64,000 nt of DNA from Pseudalkalibacillus hwajinpoensis (GTDB lineage: Bacteria > Bacillota > Bacilli > Bacillales > Guptibacillaceae): assembly GCF_015234585.1 (NCBI RefSeq), contig NZ_JADFCM010000008.1, positions 372,001 through 436,000 of the forward strand. Reading direction: 5' to 3'. Under the pieces are notes generated by a model, which made no database searches, had not been told where the DNA came from, and saw only the letters and a list, made by a program, of their open reading frames with translations. Below, one piece after another: positions 8,603 through 16,949 of this stretch (the stretch's first letter is position 1; the number at the start of each line of letters is the position of its first letter). A program made the translations under genes and the position numbers.

Positions 8603-9328
8603 TTGGGGAAACTACTTTTACTATTTGTTGTAGGGTTTATAGGACTATCTCTACGCTATTTGTTTCTAGGAAAATTCGAGATGGATCAGCTCTTGTTGCT
8701 AATGGGTTTTCCGGTGGCGGCTATATTGATTCTATTTGTGATGAAGTGGCAGCATAAGAAGGATCTTGCTTTTCAGCCAGAAGCGGATGACGGACGTATG
8801 GTGACACGCTTAGGAGATCGAGTCTCAGCAGCGCCGAAGCGAGTGTTTGACGGACAGGAACTTGTTGGAGAATACAAGCGATTTTATCATAAGCTGTGGA
8901 AGCGAGTTGTCGCAGATATTATGGACAGCCCAGGAAGATGGTTTCTTAATCTAGCGTTTTCGTCAGAAGATGGTCATCACATCATTCTAAAAGGTAAAAA
9001 TGAAAATCGCCTTCGCGGAACAAATGAATGGCTGATCTTCTCTAATAACGATGAAGTAGGCAGCATTCAAATGGACTACTCAGTCAAAAATGTCGCCAAG
9101 TTAAAGGAAAGTCTCTATCTTAACTATTATGATCACACCTATCAATATCAGTCATTTGGGATTGGGTCTAAAACAGTGATTCGTAGAGATGACCATAAGA
9201 TTGGTGAAGGGAAAAGGATTGAATTAGGAAATTCGATTTATAAATTAGAAATGAAAGATACATATGGCGAAGAAGCACATGTTTTATTTATGGGCTATAT
9301 TCTATTTAACTATCATTTTAGTCAGTGA
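8603..9328 (+). CDS. Membrane-anchored protein of unknown function, 241 aa
   Basis: Two N-terminal membrane segments (LLLLFVVGFIGLSLRYLFL and LLLLMGFPVAAILILFVM) followed by a cytoplasmic or external domain of about 185 residues, rich in charged and aromatic residues and apparently mostly beta strand (VFDGQELVGEYKRFYHKLWKR; YLNYYDHTYQYQSFGIG). Similar architecture is seen in unassigned Bacillus proteins related to tubby/LURP-type folds, but I cannot confirm that. Start TTG at 8603, with AAAGGAG eight bases upstream. Next gene begins 18 bases after its stop, suggesting one transcript. Confidence 0.55.
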   Translation: MGKLLLLFVVGFIGLSLRYLFLGKFEMDQLLLLMGFPVAAILILFVMKWQHKKDLAFQPEADDGRMVTRLGDRVSAAPKRVFDGQELVGEYKRFYHKLWKRVVADIMDSPGRWFLNLAFSSEDGHHIILKGKNENRLRGTNEWLIFSNNDEVGSIQMDYSVKNVAKLKESLYLNYYDHTYQYQSFGIGSKTVIRRDDHKIGEGKRIELGNSIYKLEMKDTYGEEAHVLFMGYILFNYHFSQ

Positions 9329-9346
9329 GCTAGCTTTAATATTGCT

Positions 9347-9622
9347 TTGGTGGTGAAGCTTGTGAACAATCATTTAGGATTGCTTTTTTATACTGCGATA
9401 GGATCTGTTGGCATGGCGTTTGTAGGATTAGGAATAATCAAGCTAGCCATCGTTTACGATGATCAACAAGGCTTCTGGATCGGTTTTTTAGGACTTTTGG
9501 GCTGTGCAATATACTTTAGACATTTAGAAAGCCAGGTTGGTATTCATAAGAAATATCGCTGGCTAGGAAACAGTTTGTTTATTATTGTTTTCGGTGTGCT
9601 ATCGGTATGGTTGTATTTATAG
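9347..9622 (+). CDS. 91-aa small membrane protein
   Basis: Three hydrophobic segments with a short basic loop (RHLESQVGIHKKYRW). The TTG at 9347 and the GTGs at 9350, 9353 and 9362 are all possible starts; none has a strong ribosome site, though GGTGG at 9349-9353 would favour the GTG at 9362. It follows the 241-aa membrane protein by 18 bases and precedes the L7/L12-tail-like gene by 32 bases, so a three-gene operon is likely. No family recognised. Confidence 0.5.
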   Translation: MVVKLVNNHLGLLFYTAIGSVGMAFVGLGIIKLAIVYDDQQGFWIGFLGLLGCAIYFRHLESQVGIHKKYRWLGNSLFIIVFGVLSVWLYL

Positions 9623-9654
9623 CTGTTTGAAATGAGGAATGGGGGAATGTTGAC

Positions 9655-9927
9655 GTGACGGAGATTGTCCTTATAGGCTTGTTAGCAGCTGTATTTTATC
9701 TCGTTTTTCGAGTAAGTACTCAAATGAGTAGTCTTAGCGGGCGAATGAAAAGTATGCACAATCAATTAAATCGAATGGCGCAGCATATGGATTTGCCTGA
9801 ACATCCGATTAACGATGAATTACGAGAGCTCATGAAAGAAGGAAAAACGGTAGAAGCCGTGAAAAAGGCACGAGAAGAATTTGGGTTATCGCTGTTGGAG
9901 GCGAAGGAGTATGTGGACGGGATTTGA
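9655..9927 (+). CDS. Membrane-anchored protein with ribosomal L7/L12 C-terminal-like helix pair
   Basis: 90 residues: a single N-terminal membrane helix (VLIGLLAAVFYLVF), a short coiled stretch (MSSLSGRMKSMHNQLNRM), then NDELRELMKEGKTVEAVKKAREEFG and LSLLEAKEYVD. The last part matches the pattern of the L7/L12 C-terminal domain (KxxxVKxxREx-GLxLKEAKxxV). Small proteins carrying this motif outside the ribosome occur in Bacillales with no settled role. GTG start with GGGGGA nine bases upstream. A strong terminator follows. Confidence 0.7.
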   Translation: MTEIVLIGLLAAVFYLVFRVSTQMSSLSGRMKSMHNQLNRMAQHMDLPEHPINDELRELMKEGKTVEAVKKAREEFGLSLLEAKEYVDGI

Positions 9928-9969
9928 AATAAATTTTGGTTGTATTTTTATAGGCTAGTTTATCAAGGA

Positions 9970-10016
9970 ATCCAGAAAAGGTGTCAAAAGTATTTGACAC
10001 CTTTTCTGGATTTTAT
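9970..10016 (+). terminator. Strong Rho-independent terminator
   Basis: A 19-bp perfect stem (left arm ATCCAGAAAAGGTGTCAAA), a four-base loop and TTTTATT. Part of the arm (AGGTGT-AAA and TTTGACA) recurs at 10026-10045 just before the XRE gene, so the region has been partly duplicated. Confidence 0.9.
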
Positions 10017-10074
10017 TAACATATAAGGTGTAAAAGGAATTTGACAGGATAGATAGAAGGGATAGAGCTCAAAG

Positions 10075-10287
10075 TTGAAGAACAGCATTAAGATTTTAAG
10101 AGAAGGTAAGGGGATTTCACAAGGGAAGTTGGCGGAATTGTGTCAAGTTAGCAGACAGACGATCAACGCTATTGAAAACAATAAGTATGATCCAAGTTTA
10201 GAATTGGCATTTGCTATTGCTTTAGCTCTAGAGACGAAAGTAGACTCACTCTTTAACTATCAAAAAACGCTAAAGAAAAGGGGATAA
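10075..10287 (+). CDS. XRE-family HTH transcriptional regulator
   Basis: 70 residues making up little more than one Cro/CI helix-turn-helix: SIKILREGKGISQGKLAELC, then SRQTINAIENNKYDPSLELA and KVDSLF. This single-domain type commonly controls an adjacent membrane protein gene, as here (next start only 5 bases downstream). The start is TTG at 10075; no strong ribosome site is visible, so translation may be weak. Cytosolic DNA-binding dimer expected; ligand unknown. Confidence 0.85.
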   Translation: MKNSIKILREGKGISQGKLAELCQVSRQTINAIENNKYDPSLELAFAIALALETKVDSLFNYQKTLKKRG

Positions 10288-10292
10288 ATACA

Positions 10293-10619
10293 ATGGATAT
10301 CATTCTTGTTCTGATTATGGGATGTATTATGTCAGTGATCATTGTTTCAACGAAAAGAGTATCAGGTGATGATACTGGCTTTTCAAAGGAAGATGAACGT
10401 CAAAAGAAAATATTAAGAGATGCCGCAATGTCGAGTTGGCAAGTTATTATGCTATATGCCTTGATTCGATTAACGAACTTGTTGCCATTTTTGGACGGTT
10501 TCACAGATCCTACGAAATTCCAATCTATTGCTTTCTTTTCGAATGGGGGAGATATCCTTCTAATTGCTGCCGTTGGATATGGTATGGGAGCGGTAACTTC
10601 GTATTTTCGTTATTCCTAA
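10293..10619 (+). CDS. 108-aa membrane protein paired with XRE regulator
   Basis: Three hydrophobic segments: residues 3-18, 47-66 and 83-103. The loop DTGFSKEDERQKKILRDAAM is like that of proteins commonly paired with small XRE regulators (DUF2178/DUF3796-like), where an E-R-Q stretch links the first two helices. It begins 5 bases after the regulator stop, so the two are cotranscribed. The job of these pairs is not established. Confidence 0.6.
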   Translation: MDIILVLIMGCIMSVIIVSTKRVSGDDTGFSKEDERQKKILRDAAMSSWQVIMLYALIRLTNLLPFLDGFTDPTKFQSIAFFSNGGDILLIAAVGYGMGAVTSYFRYS

Positions 10620-10760
10620 GTGATAAATCTAGATTGCTTTTAAAAGAAATAGAAAAAGGCATTCCTATATACAGTATTAAATGGAGTTGCTCACTTTTTA
10701 GAAATTAATTTTCTTTAAGATATAGTCGTTAATATTATATGAAAGCGAGAATGATTTTTT

Positions 10761-10958
10761 ATGAGCTTATTTTTTGAAAAACGGAAGCCTTACAAAAGTG
10801 ATATAGCCTTTATCTTACTAATGTTTTTGAATGTTATCGTCATGAGTCTAGATTATTTTGGGAACATTAGCTTTCCCTGGCTATACATGGTCATGATGGT
10901 ATTAACCATTGCTCTGTTGATATTTGCTCTGGTTGAGAGAAAAAAGAGACGGGAATAA
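10761..10958 (+). CDS. 65-aa small membrane protein
   Basis: Two hydrophobic segments (IAFILLMFLNVIVMSL and LYMVMMVLTIALLIFALV) between a basic N-terminus and a KKRRE tail. The ribosome site is weak (AAAGCGAG). It lies 141 bases after the XRE-associated membrane gene, and a terminator follows. Function unknown. Confidence 0.5.
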   Translation: MSLFFEKRKPYKSDIAFILLMFLNVIVMSLDYFGNISFPWLYMVMMVLTIALLIFALVERKKRRE

Positions 10959-10995
10959 AGGTTCAGGTCAGAGAATTTGAAAGAATGGGTTGAAA

Positions 10996-11030
10996 AACCC
11001 CGTAACACGTTTATCTAGTTACGGGGTTTT
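10996..11030. terminator. Bidirectional terminator
   Basis: Perfect 12-bp stem, AAACCCCGTAAC against GTTACGGGGTTT, with T or A runs on both sides, between convergent genes. Confidence 0.9.
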
Positions 11031-11072
11031 ATATGTTTATATCCTAAAGAAATGCAATGTTAGGAATTTAAC

Positions 11073-12065
11073 TTACTTTAACGTCTTCAAAATCCGATCG
11101 ATCAACGCCATCGTACGAATGTTATCTTTTCCATCTGAGCGGGGCGTCTCATTTGTTGTACAGCATGAGACGAAGTGCTGCATTTCACCGACAAAGCCGC
11201 GGAGATAGAGATCTCTCATAGAGCCTGACATTGTTGAGGCGGAAGGGCTGTAAACGAAATCGGATTCAGCCGGTGCTTTCCATGGAAGTTCGTTAAAGGA
11301 TTGAGATTTGTGCACGGTTAAGGTGTGGACCTCATCGGCTGAGGCAAATCCGTGATCAAACGTAACCGTCAGTTTTTCGCTTTCTCTAGACCAGGCTGTC
11401 ATCCCAGTGAAAGAAAGGGTTCCAACTGTTCCGCTTTCGAATTGAAGGCTAATGCTTTGATTGATGTGTGAATTCGAGCTGTTTTTAAATCCATTCACAG
11501 CTATTGTTTCTCCAAATAGATAGCGAACTAAATCAACGATGTGAATGGCAGCAAACTTTAGGAATTCTTCATCGTTCTGGCAAAATGGTGTTGTATCAAC
11601 GGCGAATCGTGCTTCGAATGAACGAACAGATCCTAGTTCTTCACTTGTAATAAGCGAGTGAAGCTGCTCATAAATCGGGGCATAGCGCTTCATAAAGCCA
11701 ACCATAAGCTTTACGCCAGCTTTCTCTGCAGCATCTGCCGCTAGTTCTGACTCTTCCGTTGTCATGCCGAGTGGCTTTTCGACATACACATTTTTACCGG
11801 CTTGGATACAGTCCATAACAAGGGCTGCCTGGTCTGTTGGCTGTGCGACAACGACAACGCCGTCACATGACTCCTGTTCTAGCATTTTCTTGTAATTATC
11901 ATACGGTGTTCCAGTGCTTCCAAAACGAAGGAGTGTTTGCTCTGAGCGTTCTAAGTTTCGTGTAGCGACAGCCGTAATCGTTGCACCTGTTTCGACAAGA
12001 GCGGGATAAATGTTCGTCGTTGCATGAAAGCCTGCGCCAATCACGCAAATAGATGGATTCGTCAT
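11073..12065 (-). CDS. Gfo/Idh/MocA-family oxidoreductase
   Basis: 330 residues. The N-terminal Rossmann domain opens SICVIGAGFHATTNIYPAL and carries the family signature YVEKPLGMTTEES near residue 95, with the conserved Lys of the EKP motif. The C-terminal half is the alpha/beta substrate domain (GSVRSFEARF; HIVDLVRYLFG with the catalytic-type His and Asp). These enzymes oxidise or reduce sugars, inositols or related alcohols with NAD(P). The ATG at 12065 is chosen because AAAGGAG lies seven bases upstream; an ATG at 12131 would add 22 unconserved residues. No sugar operon is adjacent, so the substrate is open. Confidence 0.85.
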   Translation of the reverse strand: MTNPSICVIGAGFHATTNIYPALVETGATITAVATRNLERSEQTLLRFGSTGTPYDNYKKMLEQESCDGVVVVAQPTDQAALVMDCIQAGKNVYVEKPLGMTTEESELAADAAEKAGVKLMVGFMKRYAPIYEQLHSLITSEELGSVRSFEARFAVDTTPFCQNDEEFLKFAAIHIVDLVRYLFGETIAVNGFKNSSNSHINQSISLQFESGTVGTLSFTGMTAWSRESEKLTVTFDHGFASADEVHTLTVHKSQSFNELPWKAPAESDFVYSPSASTMSGSMRDLYLRGFVGEMQHFVSCCTTNETPRSDGKDNIRTMALIDRILKTLK

Positions 12066-12129
12066 ATGTAGGCTCCTTTTATGTAAGCTATTATCGGAAT
12101 AAGAATACCATTTTGAGGTGGATAAATCC

Positions 12130-12163
12130 AAAGAGGGGGGGCAGGTCCGTACCTGACCCCTCT
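12130..12163 (-). terminator. Hairpin after the laccase gene
   Basis: AGAGGGGTCAGGT against ACCTGCCCCCCCTCT (read on the minus strand), immediately after the CotA stop. The T run is poor on the minus strand and better on the plus strand (TTATTTTTT), so termination for the laccase may be partial. Confidence 0.5.
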
Positions 12164-12164
12164 C

Positions 12165-13700
12165 TTATTTTTTGACCACTACATAAGGTCGCATCATTTC
12201 ATAATCCTCATGCTCGAGAATATGACAGTGCCATACAAACAAGCCTGCATAAGGTACGAACTTCATGATGATCCGAGTGATTTCTTTTGGGTTTGCTCGC
12301 ACGGTATCTTTCCATCCCTGCTCATTAGCTTCTGGTTTTATGCGTGGGCCGGTTGGTACGATTTTACCTTCTTTTTCATATAAATCTCGATCAAAGGGCT
12401 GGCGATCAAGGATTTGAAAGCGAACGAGATGCAAGTGGATGGGGTGCGTTGCATTTGATAAATTGACGAAGCTCCAGATTTCAACATCGCCTAATCTAGG
12501 CATTTCACTGATTGGATCTGACCAGAGCTGGTTGTTTAATAGGTGAATGGATCGTTTATATTGATCAGGCCTCATGTTGAGGAGAAGGTTGCGTTGATTG
12601 TTTGCTTGTTGTTCGTATATGATCTCGTACCGAGACAATGTCTGAGGAACGACGCTTTGATCTGGAAGAGAGAGCTTCTTCTTCACACGGAACTGCATGA
12701 TTACGCCCGTTGTTTTGGGATTCGGACTTTTCCCCTGTGGATAAGGGGAGGCGGCATCGTTCATTAAGGTAAGGGTTTCACCTGCCGAGCGACTGAAATC
12801 AATGACGACGTCGACACGCTCAGCGGGAGCGATCAAAACGCGGGTGACAGGCACCGGCTTTCTGAGCAGCCCCTGATCTGTGCCGATTTGAACGAATGGG
12901 AGCTGGTTGGATAGGGAGAAGCGGTAGAATCTTGCGTTTGATCCATTTAGGATTCTGAATCTGTATTTCCTCGGCTCGACTTCCAGATAAGGCCATACCA
13001 TCCCGTTAACAAGATTGGCTTTCCCGAAGAAATCAGGAATGACTGATGGCGTAACGCCTTCGACAGGAGGATCTGGTTCAGCTGGATAGTACAAGGAACC
13101 ATCTCGATGAAAAGAACGATCCTGAAGAAGAAGTGGGATATCAAACTCACCTTCCGGTAGCCTGAGGGATCGCTCTTCTTCGTCATGAACAATATACATC
13201 CCAGCGAGACCTGCATAGATATTCAACCGTGTAATTCCCATCGCATGATCGTGATACCAGAGGGACGTAGCTGCTTGATGATTTGGATATTCATAAATGG
13301 GATCGGTGAAATAGGGCCCTCCCTGTTGAAATCCTCGAGTGAACCACGCCTCAGGATAACCATCGCTCGTAGCAGGTGTCACTCCACCGTGAAGATGCAC
13401 AACCGTACGAACGTCGGGAACGTTTATACCAGCCCCATGAACGGTATGATCAATTGGGAGAAAATGCTTTTCAGGTAGCTCGTTTTTCCAAAGAACACGA
13501 ATCGGGTGATTTCGGTGAACTTGAAACGTAGGTCCAGGGTATTGCCCGTTATATCCCCAAACGCGTGTAGGTGGCAAATCGTGGTGAAGCTTCTGGAAAC
13601 TTTCTTTCATCGTCACTTCATAATAGGGAATCCCGTGATTTATCTTAACGGGTTGGATGATTGGCATGATAGGGAGGTGATCTACGAATTTTTCGAGCAA
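12165..13700 (-). CDS. cotA: CotA-type multicopper oxidase (spore coat laccase / bilirubin oxidase)
   Basis: Oxidises phenolic substrates and reduces O2 to water; in Bacillus spores CotA sits in the outer coat and makes brown pigment. All four copper-binding motifs are present: HLHGG, WYHDHAMG, HPIHLHLVRF and WHCHILEHEDYEMM, the last with Met as axial type-1 ligand. I put the start at the TTG at 13700 (MLEKFVDHLPIMP...), since GGAAGGAG lies just upstream and Bacillus CotA begins the same way; this gives 511 residues against about 513. The longer frame from 13739 adds 13 residues. There is no signal peptide, as expected for a coat protein assembled from the mother cell. Single gene. Confidence 0.92.
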   Translation of the reverse strand: MLEKFVDHLPIMPIIQPVKINHGIPYYEVTMKESFQKLHHDLPPTRVWGYNGQYPGPTFQVHRNHPIRVLWKNELPEKHFLPIDHTVHGAGINVPDVRTVVHLHGGVTPATSDGYPEAWFTRGFQQGGPYFTDPIYEYPNHQAATSLWYHDHAMGITRLNIYAGLAGMYIVHDEEERSLRLPEGEFDIPLLLQDRSFHRDGSLYYPAEPDPPVEGVTPSVIPDFFGKANLVNGMVWPYLEVEPRKYRFRILNGSNARFYRFSLSNQLPFVQIGTDQGLLRKPVPVTRVLIAPAERVDVVIDFSRSAGETLTLMNDAASPYPQGKSPNPKTTGVIMQFRVKKKLSLPDQSVVPQTLSRYEIIYEQQANNQRNLLLNMRPDQYKRSIHLLNNQLWSDPISEMPRLGDVEIWSFVNLSNATHPIHLHLVRFQILDRQPFDRDLYEKEGKIVPTGPRIKPEANEQGWKDTVRANPKEITRIIMKFVPYAGLFVWHCHILEHEDYEMMRPYVVVKK

Positions 13701-13802
13701 CTGGGTCACTCCTTCCGAAACGATGCATTTGTTCATCATATGTTAATGACAGAGGATCTTTCATTTCTTTTTCTATTATGGAAGCTCAGGATCTTTTGAG
13801 AT

Positions 13803-13847
13803 TTAAAAAAAGAAGAACCCCTACGTCTCGAAGAAACGGAGGGGTTC
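13803..13847 (-). terminator. Rho-independent terminator
   Basis: Stem GAACCCCT against AGGGGTTC with inner CGT/ACG pairing; on the minus strand it is followed by TTCTTTTTTT. It ends the 2H phosphoesterase gene. Confidence 0.85.
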
Positions 13848-13854
13848 AAATAAG

Positions 13855-14394
13855 TTATAGATCTGCTCCTAGCGGAAGATCTACATAAGGTTCGTACCGC
13901 TTGCTGCTAGGCTTTAATTCATAAATTCGAATGGATTCTACTTTGAAGGTAGGATAGGGCGTGAGTTCCTGTTTTGCTAAAAGCTCCATATCCTTTAACT
14001 CAGATTTCGATATACCGTGCTGTTCTTTGCCGAGAGTTAAATGCCCAACGTAGTCATCAAATTCAAAATAGTGCTTGATGAGCTCTTCGGGTGGAGAAAT
14101 CGCTTTTACAATGGCTTCATGGAGCGGAAATAATTGATCGGAAGTGACACTTAGATAGAGGATATTGTCTCCGAAGTAGTGAGGTTCTGCTACTGTTAGC
14201 GTGAACGGATGGATTTTTTTGCATACGTTCTCCACTTTCTCGATCCATTTCTTGTCAGGGGATAGTCCGCCCTGCGCTTTCAGAGTAATATGTGGTTCTA
14301 CTCCTAGGAACTTGATCCATTTTCGTTGGAAATATTCAACTTTGGCAATATAGGCGGGTGGTGGTGTGATACCAATAAAGTATTGATTTGGCAT
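13855..14394 (-). CDS. 2H phosphoesterase (2'-5' RNA ligase-like, YjcG type)
   Basis: 179 residues with two HxTx motifs, the hallmark of the 2H superfamily: HITLKAQGG near residue 36 and HLTLGKEQHG near residue 118. Both His residues act on 2',3'-cyclic or 2'-5' phosphodiester bonds in characterised relatives. The N-terminus (QYFIGITPPPAYIAKVEYFQRKW) is like the Bacillus YjcG/LigT group. Cytosolic; the biological substrate is not known. ATG at 14394, with a weak AAAAGGA site. It lies between two terminators and is probably a single-gene unit. Confidence 0.8.
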   Translation of the reverse strand: MPNQYFIGITPPPAYIAKVEYFQRKWIKFLGVEPHITLKAQGGLSPDKKWIEKVENVCKKIHPFTLTVAEPHYFGDNILYLSVTSDQLFPLHEAIVKAISPPEELIKHYFEFDDYVGHLTLGKEQHGISKSELKDMELLAKQELTPYPTFKVESIRIYELKPSSKRYEPYVDLPLGADL

Positions 14395-14520
14395 GGGATT
14401 CAGTCCTTTTTGCGAATTTCCTTTTATTGTATTTTATCACGAAGCATGCTTAGGCGGGGGGTGCTTTTGTTAGATAGAGAAAAGACTTATGGCGTGTTAG
14501 GATATAGAATTTGTCCATAA

Positions 14521-14562
14521 ACAAGCGTCTTCCTATCCGTAAAAGGGAAGACGCTTGTTTTG
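14521..14562. terminator. Bidirectional terminator-like hairpin
   Basis: Stem AACAAGCGTCTTCC against GGGAAGACGCTTGTT with an 11-base loop and TTTTG on the plus side. It lies downstream of the minus-strand 100-aa membrane protein gene. Confidence 0.7.
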
Positions 14563-14609
14563 TTTAGTGATTTTTTATGAGTGACGCTTTTGGTTCATAT
14601 TCAATCAGC

Positions 14610-14912
14610 TTATGCTAGTCGAAGACCCACGTAGATAAAGTAAGCGATTACAGTGATGTTGAAAAGTGTAAGCAGCAATCCGATCGTAGCCCATCCTTTT
14701 TTCTCATCACTAGTTCGATATACAACGAATGCCATTAATATGGAGAGCGCACACCCAACTAAAATAAAAATCATGATATATAGAGCGGCAGATTCGCCGG
14801 AGCTAGAAGATACCGGATCAATCAAAAACATGGCAAGCGTTGTAAGTGCGCTGATAAAGATGAAGAAAACCGTTCTCCAGGTTGTCATTTTAGAGCGATA
14901 TGTCGTAAACAT
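14610..14912 (-). CDS. 100-aa membrane protein
   Basis: Three membrane segments (about residues 11-29, 42-62, 75-97) with a charged loop RTSDEKKGW between the second and third. AAAGGAG lies seven bases upstream of the ATG at 14912, so the full frame is used. No recognised family. Single gene. Confidence 0.6.
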   Translation of the reverse strand: MFTTYRSKMTTWRTVFFIFISALTTLAMFLIDPVSSSSGESAALYIMIFILVGCALSILMAFVVYRTSDEKKGWATIGLLLTLFNITVIAYFIYVGLRLA

Positions 14913-15090
14913 GTCGTACTCCTTTCTAGCCTGTTAAGTAGCTTACCCTCCATTATAGTGGAGTTAAAAGGAGATCACAAACCGCCTTTGAGTGACGATT
15001 AGGTGGAGTGGGGCAGTTCGACAATGTTCGAGCGAAAACGGGTGGTGACAGGCACCATCACTATGGTACGGTTTAGATAGGAGGTGAAAC

Positions 15091-16269
15091 ATGGAAAACT
15101 TGATTTGGTTGTTATATTACGGTCTCATCCTAATAGTTCTCATTATTATTTTTCGGAAGGCGGCTGACTCTGAACACTATTTGTTCTTAAAGCTGATCGG
15201 CTATACGTTTCTTGGAGGTTTTTCGTTGCAACTCAATGATTGGCGGCTTCCACTTGGATTCCTTATATCCTTCTTGTTTTTCACTAAAACTAAAGTAAAT
15301 GTGAAGGCTAAGAAGCGGGCTGTTTATGTAGGTCTATTTATCTTCTTAACCTCATCAATTGCTCCTTGGGTTCAAACGTTCTTGTATGAACAACCTCAGG
15401 AGGTCGCTCTTCTTAATACTAATTTCTATAGTGGCAGTTTAGCGGAAGAATGGAAGAACATACATAGTAAGCTCGGAGATGAAAATGATTCTTCAAAAGT
15501 AATCGATTTTAACATGGAAATCAGTGATGAAGGAACAATGAACGATTTCATTATGGTTGTAGAAGAGAACGCTTCTCCCGAGAAGGTTCACTACAATATT
15601 GAACTTGCAGCTAATGATGAGGAATTTATAGTAGAACGAACGAAGGTTGGAAGTGAGGGAGTGCATTTTGCGGATCAAACGCTGACGAAAGCGGATTTTT
15701 TCTTGAAACAAATCGACCTTATAAAGAAGCCTATGCTTAAAGAAAAGGATGTGGATGCTTACTTTTTAAGTGCGGGCGGTCAACGAACAAATCACCCTCA
15801 GACGGATGACGAATCCTACAGAATTGATACTGCTGGTAAGGAAAAGGTAGAAAGTAGTGAATTACCAGCTGATGCGCTTGTGGTTGATGTTTGTGATGCG
15901 GATTGCGATTATCATGAGTACTTTCTTTTTGATCTCTTAGAGAAAAAGCCGCAAATCACGGAAGCCAATGTCCTGGATATCGCTCAACAAAACTCTACTG
16001 AAGTAGAAAATTGGTTAGAGAGTCATACGGGGGGTAACATTGGCTATGAGAAAGATGGAAAATACATTCTAAAGAAGAACGGCGAAGAGATGGCCGTTAC
16101 TGAAGAGGAATACATAAGTGCACTTGAAGACATACCTCATACGAACATCGATCAAAATGATAATATGTGGGAAGTAACAGTGGAGAATCCATATGGAGAA
16201 TCTCCCCATGAGATGAAATTTTCTTTGAATGAAAAAAGTAGAATGGTAGAGTTGTTTTGGGCTAGATAA
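15091..16269 (+). CDS. Membrane protein of unknown function with large acidic domain, 392 aa
   Basis: The first 100 or so residues hold three to four membrane helices (LIWLLYYGLILIVLIIIF; GYTFLGGFSLQL; GFLISFLFFT; AVYVGLFIFLTSSIAPWV). The remaining 290 residues are acidic and probably extracytoplasmic, with a Cys pair in VVDVCDADCDYHEYF near residue 272. No catalytic motif is recognised. ATG preceded by AGGAGGTG. Closed by a strong terminator; monocistronic. Confidence 0.55.
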   Translation: MENLIWLLYYGLILIVLIIIFRKAADSEHYLFLKLIGYTFLGGFSLQLNDWRLPLGFLISFLFFTKTKVNVKAKKRAVYVGLFIFLTSSIAPWVQTFLYEQPQEVALLNTNFYSGSLAEEWKNIHSKLGDENDSSKVIDFNMEISDEGTMNDFIMVVEENASPEKVHYNIELAANDEEFIVERTKVGSEGVHFADQTLTKADFFLKQIDLIKKPMLKEKDVDAYFLSAGGQRTNHPQTDDESYRIDTAGKEKVESSELPADALVVDVCDADCDYHEYFLFDLLEKKPQITEANVLDIAQQNSTEVENWLESHTGGNIGYEKDGKYILKKNGEEMAVTEEEYISALEDIPHTNIDQNDNMWEVTVENPYGESPHEMKFSLNEKSRMVELFWAR

Positions 16270-16297
16270 TGGCTCACAAAAGGATGGCTTAATAAAC

Positions 16298-16341
16298 AAA
16301 CAGGCACAATCCAACTAAAAGGTTGGAAGTGCCTGTTTTTT
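16298..16341 (+). terminator. Rho-independent terminator
   Basis: Stem AAACAGGCAC-CCAAC against GTTGG-GTGCCTGTTT with a small internal loop and a run of T. Confidence 0.9.
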
Positions 16342-16412
16342 GAAAATAGCGATTTATTATCATATACTAAGCACGTTTTTTTCTTCACTTAACCTCACTA
16401 TATTTCCACTAT

Positions 16413-16604
16413 TCAACCCATATTACCACGCTGCTCATGGTAAAATCGCACGGCTTCTTTCAGCTTTTCATTTTCCTCTTTCAACTGATGGATTTCCTTT
16501 TTTTGCTCTTTAACACGTTCGCGATAGATCCTCATCCCAAAGCATAGCATGATAAATGCGAAATAGAGTACAAAATCAAATGTGCTCATACCAGTAGCAT
16601 ACAT
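16413..16604 (-). CDS. 63-aa membrane-anchored coiled-coil protein
   Basis: Start at the ATG at 16604, with AAGAGGTGAG just upstream; an in-frame ATG at 16724 would add 40 residues without a ribosome site. One membrane helix (FDFVLYFAFIMLCFGMRIY) is followed by a basic/acidic coiled coil (VKEQKKEIHQLKEENEKLKE). The layout is like many small Bacillus proteins of unknown role. Single gene, opposite to its neighbours. Confidence 0.55.
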   Translation of the reverse strand: MYATGMSTFDFVLYFAFIMLCFGMRIYRERVKEQKKEIHQLKEENEKLKEAVRFYHEQRGNMG

Positions 16605-16949
16605 GCACTCACCTCTTTTCATTGTGATAGAGAGATTCGTCCTGTTAGGTCTGTTGTAGAGAGTAAAGGTATAGTATTTTGTTGAGTAAGTGTATAGGGA
16701 AAGGGGTAAATGCGCAACATTCACTTTTTTCTATTAATTATGTTAGGAAACCTCCTGATTTACAAGGAAGAACTATATGCTCTTTTTTATATGAGAGATT
16801 ATCTTCCGAATCCCACTCCTTTTTTACTAACTTTCACCTGTTTTCTACCCCAAATTTCAAAAAAATGTTTACTAATATAATAAAAAGGATATTCCATCTA
16901 CTACAATCATACGAGAAAAATTTTTTCTTGGGGTAGAGGAGGAGACAAA

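Noticed and set aside
12843..15056. GGTGACAGGCACC at 12843-12855 and 15044-15056, with near copies elsewhere, as a repeat family
   Set aside because: One copy is inside the cotA coding frame and a similar string in the MurF-like gene encodes its P-loop; two exact copies of a 13-base partial palindrome are not enough to call an element.
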